Numbered from the stretch's first letter, positions 1 through 9,125 are shown. The stretch is DNA of 64,000 nt from Alectryocaccobium sp964389285 (GCA_964389285.1 CAYMCZ010000009.1:24106-88105), one strand, 5' to 3'. Notes: generated by a model not told the origin, from the sequence alone. Made by a program: numbers and translations.

Positions 1-1373
1 GACTGCTGCTGCGTCAGTTTCAGTCCGTCAAAAAATCTGATGGTATTTACGACTGAAAGCTCGGTAAGTTCATATATGTTTTTATCGGCTATGGTAACGG
101 CCAGCGCGTTTTCTTTAAGACGCTGCCCGTTGCATGCGGGACAGGGCGTAAATTCCATAAAGGTTTCATATTCGGCCTTGGAATTTTCCGAAAAGGTTTC
201 TTTATAGCGTCTTTCGACGTTTTTAATAAGGCCTTCAAAAACTATATCATATTCGCCCCTGCCGCGCTGACTTTGATAATATACCTTGACCGCCTCCCCG
301 TTTGTCCCGTACATGATAATATCATGTATTTTACGGGGATAACTTTCAAAAGGTTCGGAGAGTGAAAACCCGTAATTTTCGGCAAGAGCCTCCAGGACAC
401 ATCTTGTAAAACTGCCTTTTGTCGTACTTGACTGCCATCCCGGAACGATTATAGCCCCCTCATCTATGGATAACGACGGATCCGGTATCATAAGCTGTTC
501 GGAAAATTCCATTTTATATCCGAGTCCGAAACATTCCGGACATGCTCCGAAAGGATTATTAAATGAAAATGTTCTCGGCTCAATCTCGTCTATGCTTATA
601 TCACAGTCAGGACATGAAAAATTCTGGCTGAAACTTAAAATGCTGCCATCCATGGTATCCACAAGTAAAAGCCCATTGGCAAGGCCCAGTACGTTTTCAA
701 CGGAATCCGTAAGCCTTTTTTCAATTCCGGGTTTTATTACAAGCCGGTCAACAATTATTTCGATATTATGCTTGATATTTTTATCCAGCTCAATTTTTTC
801 GGAAAGCTCATACCTGTTTCCGTCTATCATGACTCTTACATATCCGCTTTTTGAAGCCTGTTCAAGCACTTTTTCATGACGGCCCTTTTTTCCTCTTACG
901 ACCGGCGCAAGCAGCATTATCTTAGTACCTTCGGCCAGATCCATGATCCTGTCCACGATCTGATCAACGCTTTGCCGTCTTATTTCCCTGCCGCATTTCG
1001 GACAATGCACTATGCCGATTCTGGCATAAAGAAGCCTGTAATAATCATATATTTCGGTAACGGTACCCACTGTCGATCTCGGGTTTCTGTTTGTGCCTTT
1101 CTGATCGATGGCTATAGCCGGAGGAAGCCCGTCTATGCTTTCTACTCTGGGTTTTTCCATCTGTCCCAAAAACTGACGCGCATAGGATGAGAGGCTTTCC
1201 ATGTATCTTCTCTGTCCTTCCGCATATATGGTATCAAACGCCAAAGAGCTTTTACCGGAGCCCGAAAGGCCGGTAAGCACTACCATCTTGTTGCGTGGCA
1301 AATCGATATCTATGTTCTTCAGATTGTTTTCCGAAGCTCCCCGTATTCGTATAAAAGGATTGATTTCAGACAT
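1..1373 (-). CDS. uvrA: Excinuclease ABC subunit A, N-terminal half (cut by window edge)
   Basis: UvrA is the damage-recognition ATPase of nucleotide excision repair; it works as a dimer and loads UvrB on DNA. The reading frame runs from an ATG at 1373 to the left edge without a stop, giving the first 457 residues of a protein that is usually about 940 long. Visible marks are the first Walker A (GLSGSGKSSL, near residue 33), the typical SLSSYARQFLGQ and IAIDQKGTNRNPRSTVGT stretches, and several CxxC zinc pairs (CPKC, CPDC, CPEC, CPAC). It lies downstream of lepA and hemW on the same strand, 31 bp after hemW, and may be transcribed with them. The C-terminal half and second ATPase site are outside the window. 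Confidence 0.97.
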   Translation of the reverse strand, partial: MSEINPFIRIRGASENNLKNIDIDLPRNKMVVLTGLSGSGKSSLAFDTIYAEGQRRYMESLSSYARQFLGQMEKPRVESIDGLPPAIAIDQKGTNRNPRSTVGTVTEIYDYYRLLYARIGIVHCPKCGREIRRQSVDQIVDRIMDLAEGTKIMLLAPVVRGKKGRHEKVLEQASKSGYVRVMIDGNRYELSEKIELDKNIKHNIEIIVDRLVIKPGIEKRLTDSVENVLGLANGLLLVDTMDGSILSFSQNFSCPDCDISIDEIEPRTFSFNNPFGACPECFGLGYKMEFSEQLMIPDPSLSIDEGAIIVPGWQSSTTKGSFTRCVLEALAENYGFSLSEPFESYPRKIHDIIMYGTNGEAVKVYYQSQRGRGEYDIVFEGLIKNVERRYKETFSENSKAEYETFMEFTPCPACNGQRLKENALAVTIADKNIYELTELSVVNTIRFFDGLKLTQQQ

Positions 1374-1404
1374 TTATAACTCCCGAACCGGTTTAATTGC
1401 CGGT

Positions 1405-2535
1405 TTAAATAAATTCAGACATTATACTGTTGGAAACAAAAAAATATTTTTCGGGAATCCGTATATAATCACCTTCCTGAATCAAAAACGATGATTTTAT
1501 CAGACGGCTCAGCCTGTTCCCGAAAAAATGATATATATCCGATCCGAATCTGTCATAAAATTCCTTAGCTGAAACACCTTTTGCGAGACGCAGCCCGAGT
1601 ATCATAAATTCGTTTTCAAGCTCGTTTTTTACGCAGCAGATGTTTTCTTTTAATAAGTCGGGATTGCTGCAATTGCGCATATATTTAACCGGATCGGAAG
1701 TGTTTGCAAATCTGTGGGTTCCGGTAAATGATGCCGCCGCAAGTCCTAAGCCCAGATAAGGCGTCAGAGTCCAGTAACCCAGATTATGCCGGCATTCTGC
1801 GCCGTTTTTTGCGTAATTCGATATTTCATATCTCTCAAAGCCGTATCTGCCGAGTATTTCGGCGGTGACATCATACATTTTTGCTGCGGTTTCATCATCC
1901 GGAAGCTCAAGACTGTCCCGTATATCATAAAAGAGGGTCCCTTCTTCGATTTTAAGGGAATATGCGGAGATGTGGGAAACATCAAGCCTGCCCGCATAAT
2001 CAAGGGTCTGCTCCCATTCATAAAGCGTCTGTCCCGGCAGGGCAAACATTAAATCTATATTAATGTTGTTAAATCCCGCTGATTTTATGATTTCGTATGA
2101 TTTCATAAAAATCTTAAAATCATGACATCTTTGAAGCTTTTTAAGATGATGGTCAAAAATACTCTGCGCGCCGAGACTTATCCGGTTTATTCCGGATTCG
2201 ATATATGTATGCGCTTTTTCTTCGGTGAGAGTACACGGATTTGTTTCTATGGTTATCTCCGCGTCGGGTCTTATATCGAATTCGTTTTTCAAAAGTTTCA
2301 TAAGTCCGTTTATTCTTTCGGCCTTAAGGATTCCCGGAGTTCCGCCGCCTAAAAAAACAGACGAAGCTTTTCCCTGCAACTCCGAAGTTCTTGCGCGTAT
2401 TTCATTTGACAATGCCTGTAAATAAGCCTCTTGTGCGCCTTCATCCGCCGGAAAAGAAACAAAATCACAGTATGCGCATTTTTTTTGACAAAACGGAATA
2501 TGTATATAAATTTCAAAATCGTTATTTTTGCTCAT
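1405..2535 (-). CDS. hemW: Radical SAM heme chaperone HemW
   Basis: A 376-residue radical SAM protein of the HemN/HemW family. The N-terminus carries HIPFCQKKCAYCDF, the CxxxCxYC cluster that binds a 4Fe-4S centre and S-adenosylmethionine, followed by FLGGGTP. Proteins of this length with the CDF ending belong to HemW, thought to bind and hand over heme, not to true oxygen-independent coproporphyrinogen oxidase HemN, which is longer. The start codon lies inside the last codons of lepA (14-bp overlap), so translation is probably coupled; lepA-hemW is a common order in Firmicutes. Older databases may call it coproporphyrinogen III oxidase. The substrate is not shown by sequence. Confidence 0.92.
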   Translation of the reverse strand: MSKNNDFEIYIHIPFCQKKCAYCDFVSFPADEGAQEAYLQALSNEIRARTSELQGKASSVFLGGGTPGILKAERINGLMKLLKNEFDIRPDAEITIETNPCTLTEEKAHTYIESGINRISLGAQSIFDHHLKKLQRCHDFKIFMKSYEIIKSAGFNNINIDLMFALPGQTLYEWEQTLDYAGRLDVSHISAYSLKIEEGTLFYDIRDSLELPDDETAAKMYDVTAEILGRYGFERYEISNYAKNGAECRHNLGYWTLTPYLGLGLAAASFTGTHRFANTSDPVKYMRNCSNPDLLKENICCVKNELENEFMILGLRLAKGVSAKEFYDRFGSDIYHFFGNRLSRLIKSSFLIQEGDYIRIPEKYFFVSNSIMSEFI

Positions 2536-4339
2536 CCAGTTTTAAAACGCTTAAAAATGCTTTCTGAGGAATCTCTACGCTTCCGATCTGACGCATCTTC
2601 TTTTTGCCTTCTTTTTGTTTTTCAAGCAGCTTTTTCTTTCTTGTTATGTCGCCCCCGTAGCATTTTGCAAGCACGTCTTTTCGCAAAGCCCGAACCGTTT
2701 CACGAGCAATGATTTTTGAACCTATAGCCGCCTGTATAGGGATCTCGAAAAGCTGGCGCGGAATCTCTTCTTTTAATTTTTCACACATCTTGCGGCCGCG
2801 TTCGTATGCCGAACCTTCAAAAACTATAAAAGAAAGCGCGTCCACATTTTCTTTATTTACCAGGATATCCAGTTTGACAAGAGGAGTTTTCTGGTATCCT
2901 TCAAGTTCATAATCAAAAGAGGCATATCCTTTTGATCTGGATTTAAGCGCATCGAAGAAATCATATATGATTTCATTGAGCGGCAGTATGTATTTCAGTA
3001 CTGCCCTTGTCTGCTCTATATATTCCATATTGATGAACTGGCCGCGCCTCTCCTCGCAGAGCTGCATTATGGAACCCACAAATTCTTTTGTAACAAGGAT
3101 TTCCGCCCTGACTATAGGTTCTTCCATATATTCGATCTCTGAGGGATCGGGCAGATTTGTGGGATTTGTAAGATCTATCACGGTGCCGTCGGATTTATGG
3201 ATTTTATATACAACACTCGGAGCCGTGGTGATTATATCCAGATTATATTCACGCTCAAGACGTTCCTGAATAATCTCCAGGTGAAGCAGACCGAGAAAAC
3301 CGCAGCGGAAACCGAATCCCAGGGCTATAGAAGTTTCGGGTTCGTAAAATAAAGACGCATCGTTTAACTTCAGTTTTTCGAGAGCGTCCCGCAAGTCAGG
3401 ATATCTGGCCCCGTCCTGAGGAAAAATCCCGCAATATACCATCGAATTTACTTTTTTATAACCGGGCAGCGGCTTTTCGGCCGGTCTGTTATCGTCGGTA
3501 ACGGTATCGCCTACCCTTGTATAAGATACATTTTTTATGCTGGCCGTAATATATCCGACCATGCCGGCAGACAGTTCCTCACAGGGTATCATCTGTCCCG
3601 CGCCGAAATATCCGACTTCCACAACTTCTTCAACGGCTCCGGTAGCCATCATTCTGATCTTTGTGCCGCGCCTTACCCTGCCGTTCATGATGCGGCACGA
3701 AATGATAACTCCTTTATAAGAATCGTAAAGAGAGTCAAAAATCAGAGCCTGTAAAGGCTCGTCTTCATCTCCGGAGGGAGAAGGTATCTTTTTAACTATG
3801 TCTTCGAGGACGGCTTCGATATTTATGCCCCGTTTGGCCGATACCAAAGGAGCATCGGCAGCTTCGATTCCGATTACGTCTTCTATCTCGTTTATTACAC
3901 GCTCCGGTTCGGCTGATGGCAAATCAATTTTGTTAATGACGGGAATCACTTCCAAATCATGATCGAGCGCAAGATACAGATTTCCAAGCGTCTGGGCTTC
4001 TATGCCCTGTGCCGCGTCCACAACTAAAATTGCTCCGTCACAGGCGGCAAGGCTGCGTGACACCTCGTAATTAAAATCCACATGACCGGGCGTATCGATC
4101 ATATTTAATATATATTCTTCTCCATCGAAGGCCTTATATACGGTACGCACTGCCTGCGCTTTTATTGTAATGCCGCGCTCTCTTTCCAGATCCATATTGT
4201 CAAGGATCTGATCCTGCATTTCGCGTTCCGTCAACAGGCCTGTTTTTTCTATGATGCGATCCGCAAGTGTTGATTTGCCGTGATCTATATGAGCTATAAT
4301 ACAAAAGTTTCTTATATGGTTACGATCGGTTGCTGCCAC
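2522..4339 (-). CDS. lepA: Elongation factor 4 (LepA), GTPase
   Basis: LepA binds the ribosome and is thought to promote back-translocation or to help ribosome assembly. The 605-residue length is normal. The GTPase motifs are clear: AHIDHGKST (G1), DTPGHVDF (G3) and NKIDLPSA (G4), followed by the EF-G-like domains and the LepA-specific C-terminus (KMRQIGSVEIPQKAF). The chosen start is GTG at 4339 with AGGAGC six bases upstream. A strong promoter lies just upstream, overlapping the 3' end of azlD, so lepA-hemW (and perhaps uvrA) probably form their own transcription unit. Many Firmicutes have hrcA-grpE-dnaK-dnaJ after hemW; here uvrA follows instead. Confidence 0.97.
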   Translation of the reverse strand: MAATDRNHIRNFCIIAHIDHGKSTLADRIIEKTGLLTEREMQDQILDNMDLERERGITIKAQAVRTVYKAFDGEEYILNMIDTPGHVDFNYEVSRSLAACDGAILVVDAAQGIEAQTLGNLYLALDHDLEVIPVINKIDLPSAEPERVINEIEDVIGIEAADAPLVSAKRGINIEAVLEDIVKKIPSPSGDEDEPLQALIFDSLYDSYKGVIISCRIMNGRVRRGTKIRMMATGAVEEVVEVGYFGAGQMIPCEELSAGMVGYITASIKNVSYTRVGDTVTDDNRPAEKPLPGYKKVNSMVYCGIFPQDGARYPDLRDALEKLKLNDASLFYEPETSIALGFGFRCGFLGLLHLEIIQERLEREYNLDIITTAPSVVYKIHKSDGTVIDLTNPTNLPDPSEIEYMEEPIVRAEILVTKEFVGSIMQLCEERRGQFINMEYIEQTRAVLKYILPLNEIIYDFFDALKSRSKGYASFDYELEGYQKTPLVKLDILVNKENVDALSFIVFEGSAYERGRKMCEKLKEEIPRQLFEIPIQAAIGSKIIARETVRALRKDVLAKCYGGDITRKKKLLEKQKEGKKKMRQIGSVEIPQKAFLSVLKLDEQK

Positions 4340-4377
4340 GTTGTGCTCCTTTATTGTAAAATACTATCGGATTTTAG

Positions 4378-4407
4378 ATTATACATTATTATCAACATCA
4401 GTGTCAA
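4378..4407 (-). promoter_or_regulatory. Sigma-A type promoter for lepA-hemW
   Basis: Read on the minus strand, TTGACA (4402-4407) and TATAAT (4378-4383) are separated by 18 bp. Both hexamers match consensus exactly. The -10 box ends about 40 bp before the lepA GTG start. The -35 box is within 10 bp of the azlD stop codon. Confidence 0.8.
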
Positions 4408-4413
4408 AGTATA

Positions 4414-4719
4414 TCAGCATAAAACCAGTTCAATCAAAAACACCAGCACACAGCAGATTACGGCAACTTTGAACATGCTTACTCCAAACCATGCGGCTAT
4501 AATACCTGCCGCAAGCGCACATGCCCCTGCAAGTTTCGACGTTGTAGCCTGAACTATGGCGGGAAAAGTCATAACTGCAAGAGTTACATAGGGTACATAA
4601 TACAAAAAAGATCTTATAAAAGTGTTTTTTATCTGTTTTCTGATAAGAGTCAGCGGAAGCACTCTGATGGCAAACGAAACTCCGGCCATTATCAGAATAT
4701 AAATATAATTAACCGGCAT
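4414..4719 (-). CDS. azlD: AzlD family branched-chain amino acid export subunit
   Basis: A 101-residue hydrophobic protein with about four membrane segments and the family-typical IRVLPLTLIRKQIKN stretch near the N-terminus. AzlD is the small partner of AzlC; in Bacillus the pair exports branched-chain amino acids and gives resistance to 4-azaleucine. It overlaps the 3' end of azlC by 11 bp, the usual arrangement for this pair. The actual substrate in this organism is unknown. Confidence 0.88.
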   Translation of the reverse strand: MPVNYIYILIMAGVSFAIRVLPLTLIRKQIKNTFIRSFLYYVPYVTLAVMTFPAIVQATTSKLAGACALAAGIIAAWFGVSMFKVAVICCVLVFLIELVLC

Positions 4720-5434
4720 ACTGTTCCTCTCTTACGGGAAATTTAATTGCTGCGACAACGGAAATAACGACCGTCAAAATAATTGTCCTTGTTCCCGAAG
4801 ACAGTTCTGATACAAACGGCAGTGTCGATGCCGCATAACTTGCGCCAAAGCTGATTACGATTATTGCGGCTATTATGGAATTTTTTCTGGCCGGCGGAAT
4901 AATCACGGCTATAAACATGGCATAAAGCGCCACGCTTAAAGCACTTACCATTCTGAACGGCAGAATATTGCCTACCACAATACCGAGTGCGGTACCCGTT
5001 GCCCAAAAAGGAATTGAAGCAAGCATCGCGCCGTATGAGTAACGGGGATTCAGATATCCCGGTCTCGCAATGGTAATTCCGAATATTTCATCTGTTATGT
5101 CAAAACCCACTATAAGCCTGTGAATCAGTTTTGTATCCGGTGAGAACCGCTGACTCAGCGCGGCTCCCATAAGCAGATATCTGGCATTGGCGACAAGTAT
5201 GGCCAGAACCATTTCTATATAAGGCGCCGCCGCGCTTATTACCTGCAAAGCGGCGTATTCTCCGGCCGAAGCGTTTGTAGTCAGGCTGGCTATAAAACCC
5301 TGCATTGGCGTAAGACCTGCCTTTTTGGCCGCAATCCCAAGCGAAAAAGAAACCGCAAGATAGCCGATCCCTATCGGCAGGCCGTGCCTGATACCCATTG
5401 TAAATGCTTTTTTGTTTTCTTCTTTTGTAAACAT
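4709..5434 (-). CDS. azlC: AzlC family branched-chain amino acid export subunit
   Basis: A 241-residue integral membrane protein with the AzlC family beginning GIRHGLPIGIGYLAVSFSLG, followed by MQGFIASLTTNASAGEYAAL and a GFDITDEIFG segment. It forms an exporter with AzlD, which follows with an 11-bp overlap. The gene lies 90 bp downstream of the dnaK paralogue on the same strand. That gap holds competing hairpins (5473-5511), so expression may be linked to dnaK or set by the leader. The window also holds ilvN and ilvC for branched-chain amino acid synthesis, but they are 54 kb away. Confidence 0.9.
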   Translation of the reverse strand: MFTKEENKKAFTMGIRHGLPIGIGYLAVSFSLGIAAKKAGLTPMQGFIASLTTNASAGEYAALQVISAAAPYIEMVLAILVANARYLLMGAALSQRFSPDTKLIHRLIVGFDITDEIFGITIARPGYLNPRYSYGAMLASIPFWATGTALGIVVGNILPFRMVSALSVALYAMFIAVIIPPARKNSIIAAIIVISFGASYAASTLPFVSELSSGTRTIILTVVISVVAAIKFPVREEQYAG

Positions 5435-5472
5435 ATTTCTATTTTAATTATTTATGATGTTCCGCACATAAC

Positions 5473-5511
5473 AATGCTGCTTTATCCGGAGAAAGCAGAC
5501 AAAACAGCATT
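5473..5511 (-). other. Competing hairpins in the dnaK-azlC gap
   Basis: AATGCTG at 5473-5479 can pair with CAGCATT at 5505-5511, while the overlapping CTGCTTT can pair with AAAGCAG (5492-5498). The two stems share the CTG and cannot both form fully. No U tract follows on the minus strand, so this is not a clear terminator. It may be a weak end for dnaK or part of the azlC leader. Confidence 0.35.
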
Positions 5512-5524
5512 TGCAATAATCAAT

Positions 5525-7324
5525 TTATACAATACCGCGTTTCCAGCTGTCGTTAAAACCGGTTCTTTTTAAAAGGTCGGCTGAATTATCGGCAAGATTA
5601 TTTATCGCTTCTCTAAAATCATTGACTCTTTCTTTATCGATATTTCCGGGTTTTATACCTCTGCCGATACGCTCAATCCTGATAATATCATTTTTTAATG
5701 TCTTTTTTTCGGATTTGGAAATATTAGCTTTGTCGACGGCCATTGCCTTGTTTACGCAGTCGGTAAGTCTTGCGGCATCTATACGAAGCTCGTTCAACTC
5801 ACGTCTCAGTAAATCCGTTTCCAAATTGTCTTCCGAGTCTCGTATCGCCTTTTCTATCTCTTCTTCTGTCATGCGGTCGGCAGCCGTTATAGTAACCGAC
5901 TGCTTCTGATGTGTATCGAGATCTATTGCGGATACGTTTAATATACCGTTTACATCGATATCAAAAGTTACCTCAATCCGAGGAACCCCGGCTCTGGCTC
6001 TTTGTATTCCCTTGAATTTAAATTTACCAATGGATTTGTTGTCACGCGCCATTGGCCGCTCTCCCTGAAGTACGTTTACTTCAACATAACGCGCATTGTT
6101 TGTGGTAGTGGTAAAAACCTGGGTTGTGCGCGTCGGAATAGTCGAATTTCTTTCTATAAGCCTTGTGGCGACACCTCCAAGCGTTTCAAGCGAAAGACTC
6201 ATGGGAACCACATCCATCAGCAGGAGGCTTCTGGAAGTCGCTCCTGATAAAACGTTTTCTCCGGCAAGCGTACTTCCCAATATGGCTGCCCCGACCGCGA
6301 CACATTCATCAGGATTTATGTTTTTGGAAGGAGTAATACCGGTAATGGCCTCAACTTTCTTAAATACAGAGGGAATCCGCGTTGAACCTCCCACGAGGAG
6401 CACTTTGGATAAATCGGTGGTTTTTATACCCGCATCCGAAAGAGCCTGATTCATGGGATTTACGGTGCGATTTAACAGATCCAGTGTGATCTGTTCAAAT
6501 TTGGCTCTCGTAAGTGTCATATCCAAATGTATGGGTTCGTTTTTTTTGTTGATCAGAAACGGAAGAACTATATTAGTCCGTTCGGCAGTGGAAAGCTCTT
6601 TTTTTGCGGCCTCCGCCGCTTCTTTTACACGGTTATATGCCGTGGAATCTTTTGAAATGTCTATGCCGTTTTGTTTTTGGAACTCCGATACTATCCAGTT
6701 CACTATATGCATATCAAAATCATCTCCTCCGAGATGATTATCTCCGCATGTGGAAAGAACATCTATTACGCCGTCTTCTATTTCGATAACAGAGACATCA
6801 AAAGTGCCTCCTCCAAGATCGAAAACCATAACTTTTTGTGTTTCGGCATGATCGAGACCGTATGAAAGAGCCGCGCTTGTAGGTTCGTTAATAATTCGAA
6901 GCACATTAAGACCGGCTATTCTTCCGGCGTCTTTTGTGGCCTGTCTTTGAGAATCCGTAAAGTATGCCGGAACGGTTATCACGGCATCTTCAACGGCTTC
7001 GCCGAGAAATTCTTCGGCATCTTTTTTCAGCTGTTTTAAAATAAAAGCGCTTATCATCTGAGCGTTATATTTTTTATCGTCAATATTGACCGACCATATA
7101 CTGCCCATATGACGCTTTACGGATGCTATCGTTCGGTTTGGATTAGTCACCATCTGTCTTTTGGCCGGACTTCCGACAAGCCTGTCACCGAATTTGGAAA
7201 AAGCCACGATGCTTGGCGTGGTTCTTTCTCCGATATTGTTTGGTATAATGACCGGCTCGCCGTTTTCGATTACAGCCATACAGCTGTTTGTCGTTCCAAG
7301 GTCGATGCCTATAACTTTTGACAT
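5525..7324 (-). CDS. dnaK: DnaK-type Hsp70 chaperone, orphan paralogue
   Basis: An ATP-dependent Hsp70 chaperone of 599 residues. The N-terminal ATPase has GIDLGTTNSC, VITVPAYFTDSQRQATK, FDLGGGTFDVSV and VGGSTRIP, followed by the substrate-binding beta domain. The C-terminal helical lid is present but ends early (SWKRGIV) without the acidic, glycine-rich tail of housekeeping DnaK, which is normally 610-640 long. No grpE, dnaJ or hrcA lies next to it and no CIRCE operator (TTAGCACTC inverted repeat) is visible upstream. A vegetative promoter is present instead. It is therefore more likely a second Hsp70 than the heat-shock one, though that depends on finding another dnaK in the genome. GGAGG lies 10 bases before the ATG. 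Confidence 0.93.
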   Translation of the reverse strand: MSKVIGIDLGTTNSCMAVIENGEPVIIPNNIGERTTPSIVAFSKFGDRLVGSPAKRQMVTNPNRTIASVKRHMGSIWSVNIDDKKYNAQMISAFILKQLKKDAEEFLGEAVEDAVITVPAYFTDSQRQATKDAGRIAGLNVLRIINEPTSAALSYGLDHAETQKVMVFDLGGGTFDVSVIEIEDGVIDVLSTCGDNHLGGDDFDMHIVNWIVSEFQKQNGIDISKDSTAYNRVKEAAEAAKKELSTAERTNIVLPFLINKKNEPIHLDMTLTRAKFEQITLDLLNRTVNPMNQALSDAGIKTTDLSKVLLVGGSTRIPSVFKKVEAITGITPSKNINPDECVAVGAAILGSTLAGENVLSGATSRSLLLMDVVPMSLSLETLGGVATRLIERNSTIPTRTTQVFTTTTNNARYVEVNVLQGERPMARDNKSIGKFKFKGIQRARAGVPRIEVTFDIDVNGILNVSAIDLDTHQKQSVTITAADRMTEEEIEKAIRDSEDNLETDLLRRELNELRIDAARLTDCVNKAMAVDKANISKSEKKTLKNDIIRIERIGRGIKPGNIDKERVNDFREAINNLADNSADLLKRTGFNDSWKRGIV

Positions 7325-7374
7325 ATAATAAATGCCTCCGTGCGCTGAATAATGATTTTACCGTCTTTTATAAC

Positions 7375-7403
7375 ATTCTATTAATGCCCGTGTTTTCAGT
7401 CAA
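7375..7403 (-). promoter_or_regulatory. Sigma-A type promoter for the dnaK paralogue
   Basis: On the minus strand TTGACT (7398-7403), a 17-bp spacer and TAGAAT (7375-7380). No CIRCE or other long inverted repeat overlaps it. Confidence 0.75.
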
Positions 7404-7430
7404 GCTGTTTAGATTTTTTTAACAAATACA

Positions 7431-7460
7431 AAAGAGGCCGCCTTATACGGCAACCTCTTT
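7431..7460 (-). terminator. Rho-independent terminator of the amino acid ABC operon
   Basis: The minus strand folds into a 12-bp stem: AAAGAGGTTGCC pairs with GGCGGCCTCTTT, with two G-U pairs and a 6-nt loop. TTTTGTATTTGTT follows. It lies 28 bp after the stop of the solute-binding protein gene and before the dnaK promoter. Confidence 0.9.
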
Positions 7461-7488
7461 AAACATCGATATAAAGTGCTGATTCGAA

Positions 7489-8301
7489 TTATTCGGCACT
7501 GCTGTCAAGGTAAGATGCTGAAATTTCAGCGATTTTTCCTTCGGATTTCATATCTTTAATTACGGTATCAAGAGCTTTAAGAAGTTCTTCATTGTCTTTG
7601 TTTACCGCAATTGCATACTCTTCCGCTTCAAACACTTCCGGATCTTCCACGATTTTGAGGCCTTCGTTGTCTTTGATATATGCTTCTGCGGTAGCGGAAT
7701 CAATAACAACAACATCACACTTGCCGTTTGTAAGCTCTAAAATACATTCCGTTCCTTTTTTGAATGCTTCATAATCATATCCGAGTTTCTTTACGGCTAC
7801 CTCGCCCGTATAACCCTGTACAACCGTGATCTTTTTTCCTTCCATATCGGAAGCTTTTTCGATATCGGAATCTTCCGGAACGATCATAACCTGTGTAGCG
7901 GTGTAATAAGGTTCCGTAAAGTTTACGGATTCTTTTCTTTCTTCGGTAACTGTCATTCCGGCGATACATGCATCGATCTGTCCGTTGCCGAGAGCAACGA
8001 TAAGAGAGTCAAATTCCATCTGCTCTACAGATACGTCAACACCGAGTCTTTCGCCGATCTCAACCACTATCGACATATCGATACCGTCGAACTCACCGAT
8101 AACACCGTCTGTTGAAATATACTCAAAAGGCGGGAATTCGGGATTTGTACCGAATACTATGCTGTCAATACCATACGCGGTTGCTTCGGAGCCGGATTCG
8201 GTTGACGACGGAACCTCTGTCGGCTCGGAACTTGAGCATGCTGTAAAAGTGCCAAGCCCCATGACAAGTGCCAATGATAATCCTATTACTTTCTTTTTCA
8301 T
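7489..8301 (-). CDS. Polar amino acid ABC transporter, substrate-binding lipoprotein
   Basis: The extracellular solute-binding component of an amino acid importer, 270 residues from the chosen start at 8301. That ATG follows AGGAGGAGA; an in-frame ATG 16 codons upstream has no such site and would precede the signal peptide. The N-terminus is a lipoprotein signal (MKKKVIGL...) ending in FTAC at Cys22. The body matches family 3 binding proteins: FPPFEYI, FDGIDMSIVVEIGERLG, CIAGMTVTEERKESVNFTEPYY and GYTGEVAVKKLG. It is the third gene after the permease and ATPase. Its own promoter lies over the end of the ATPase gene, which would let the binding protein be made in excess. The exact amino acid is unknown. 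Confidence 0.9.
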   Translation of the reverse strand: MKKKVIGLSLALVMGLGTFTACSSSEPTEVPSSTESGSEATAYGIDSIVFGTNPEFPPFEYISTDGVIGEFDGIDMSIVVEIGERLGVDVSVEQMEFDSLIVALGNGQIDACIAGMTVTEERKESVNFTEPYYTATQVMIVPEDSDIEKASDMEGKKITVVQGYTGEVAVKKLGYDYEAFKKGTECILELTNGKCDVVVIDSATAEAYIKDNEGLKIVEDPEVFEAEEYAIAVNKDNEELLKALDTVIKDMKSEGKIAEISASYLDSSAE

Positions 8302-8368
8302 AATTCTCCTCCTGAACAGATGGCTTATCATCGTAATACGACTGTTCATTTATAGAACAACGCTATAG

Positions 8369-8397
8369 ATACTATCACAATTTATAATTCATGTCAA
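8369..8397 (-). promoter_or_regulatory. Probable internal promoter for the binding-protein gene
   Basis: On the minus strand TTGACA (8392-8397), 17 bp, then TAGTAT (8369-8374) with an upstream TG (extended -10). It overlaps the last codon of the ATPase gene. The 68-nt stretch up to the start codon contains GAACAG/CTGTTC complementarity. Confidence 0.6.
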
Positions 8398-9116
8398 AGG
8401 ATTTTACTCAGGAAAAGCTTTGCCCTTTCATGCTCCGGATCCGTAAAAAATTTTTCAGGTTCGCAGTCTTCCAATATAACCCCCTCGTCTATGAACATTA
8501 TTCTTGTTCCGACTTCTCTGGCAAAACCCATTTCGTGAGAGACTATTATCATGGTCATGCCTGACTGCGCAAGTTCTTTCATAACATCCAGAACCTCTCC
8601 GACCATTTCCGGATCGAGCGCCGATGTGGGCTCATCGAAAAGCATAATCTCGGGATCCATTGCAAGAGCTCTCGCGATCGCCACACGCTGTTTCTGTCCG
8701 CCCGAAAGGGAAGCCGGATAGGCGTCTGTCTTATCTGAGAGATGCACTCTGTCCAAAAGCTCAATGGCTTTTTTATCGGCTTCTTCCTGCGACATTTTCT
8801 TTAAAAGAACCGGGGCTAAAGTTATGTTCTTTTTTATGGAAAGATGCGGGAAGAGGTTAAAATGCTGAAAAACCATTCCCATTTTTGCCCTGACGGTGTT
8901 TACATTTATATGATGATCCGTAATAAGCTGGCCGTCAATATATATCTGACCTCCGGTCGGTTCTTCCAAAAGATTCAGACATCTGATAAAAGTACTCTTC
9001 CCCGACCCGGAGGGCCCGAGTATTACCACTATTTCACCTTTTTCGATTTTTTTGGATATGCCTTTTAATACTTCGTTATCGCCGAATGATTTTTTTAAAT
9101 CAATAACTTCTATCAT
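8394..9116 (-). CDS. Polar amino acid ABC transporter, ATP-binding protein
   Basis: A 240-residue GlnQ-type ATPase that powers import through the permease encoded just upstream. Walker A is GPSGSGKST, the signature is LSGGQKQRVAIARAL, and Walker B is IMLFDEPTSALDP. The switch histidine lies in IIVSHEMGFAREV. It starts 10 bp after the permease stop, clearly the same operon. The family usually carries glutamine, glutamate, cystine or histidine; nothing here decides among them. Confidence 0.95.
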   Translation of the reverse strand: MIEVIDLKKSFGDNEVLKGISKKIEKGEIVVILGPSGSGKSTFIRCLNLLEEPTGGQIYIDGQLITDHHINVNTVRAKMGMVFQHFNLFPHLSIKKNITLAPVLLKKMSQEEADKKAIELLDRVHLSDKTDAYPASLSGGQKQRVAIARALAMDPEIMLFDEPTSALDPEMVGEVLDVMKELAQSGMTMIIVSHEMGFAREVGTRIMFIDEGVILEDCEPEKFFTDPEHERAKLFLSKIL

Positions 9117-9125
9117 CTCAACCTC

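Noticed and set aside
466..1494. Plus-strand open frames over the left end
   Set aside because: They are shadows of uvrA and hemW on the minus strand, have no family motifs and no ribosome binding sites.
7325..7430. CIRCE heat-shock operator upstream of dnaK
   Set aside because: No TTAGCACTC inverted repeat is present; only a plain promoter.
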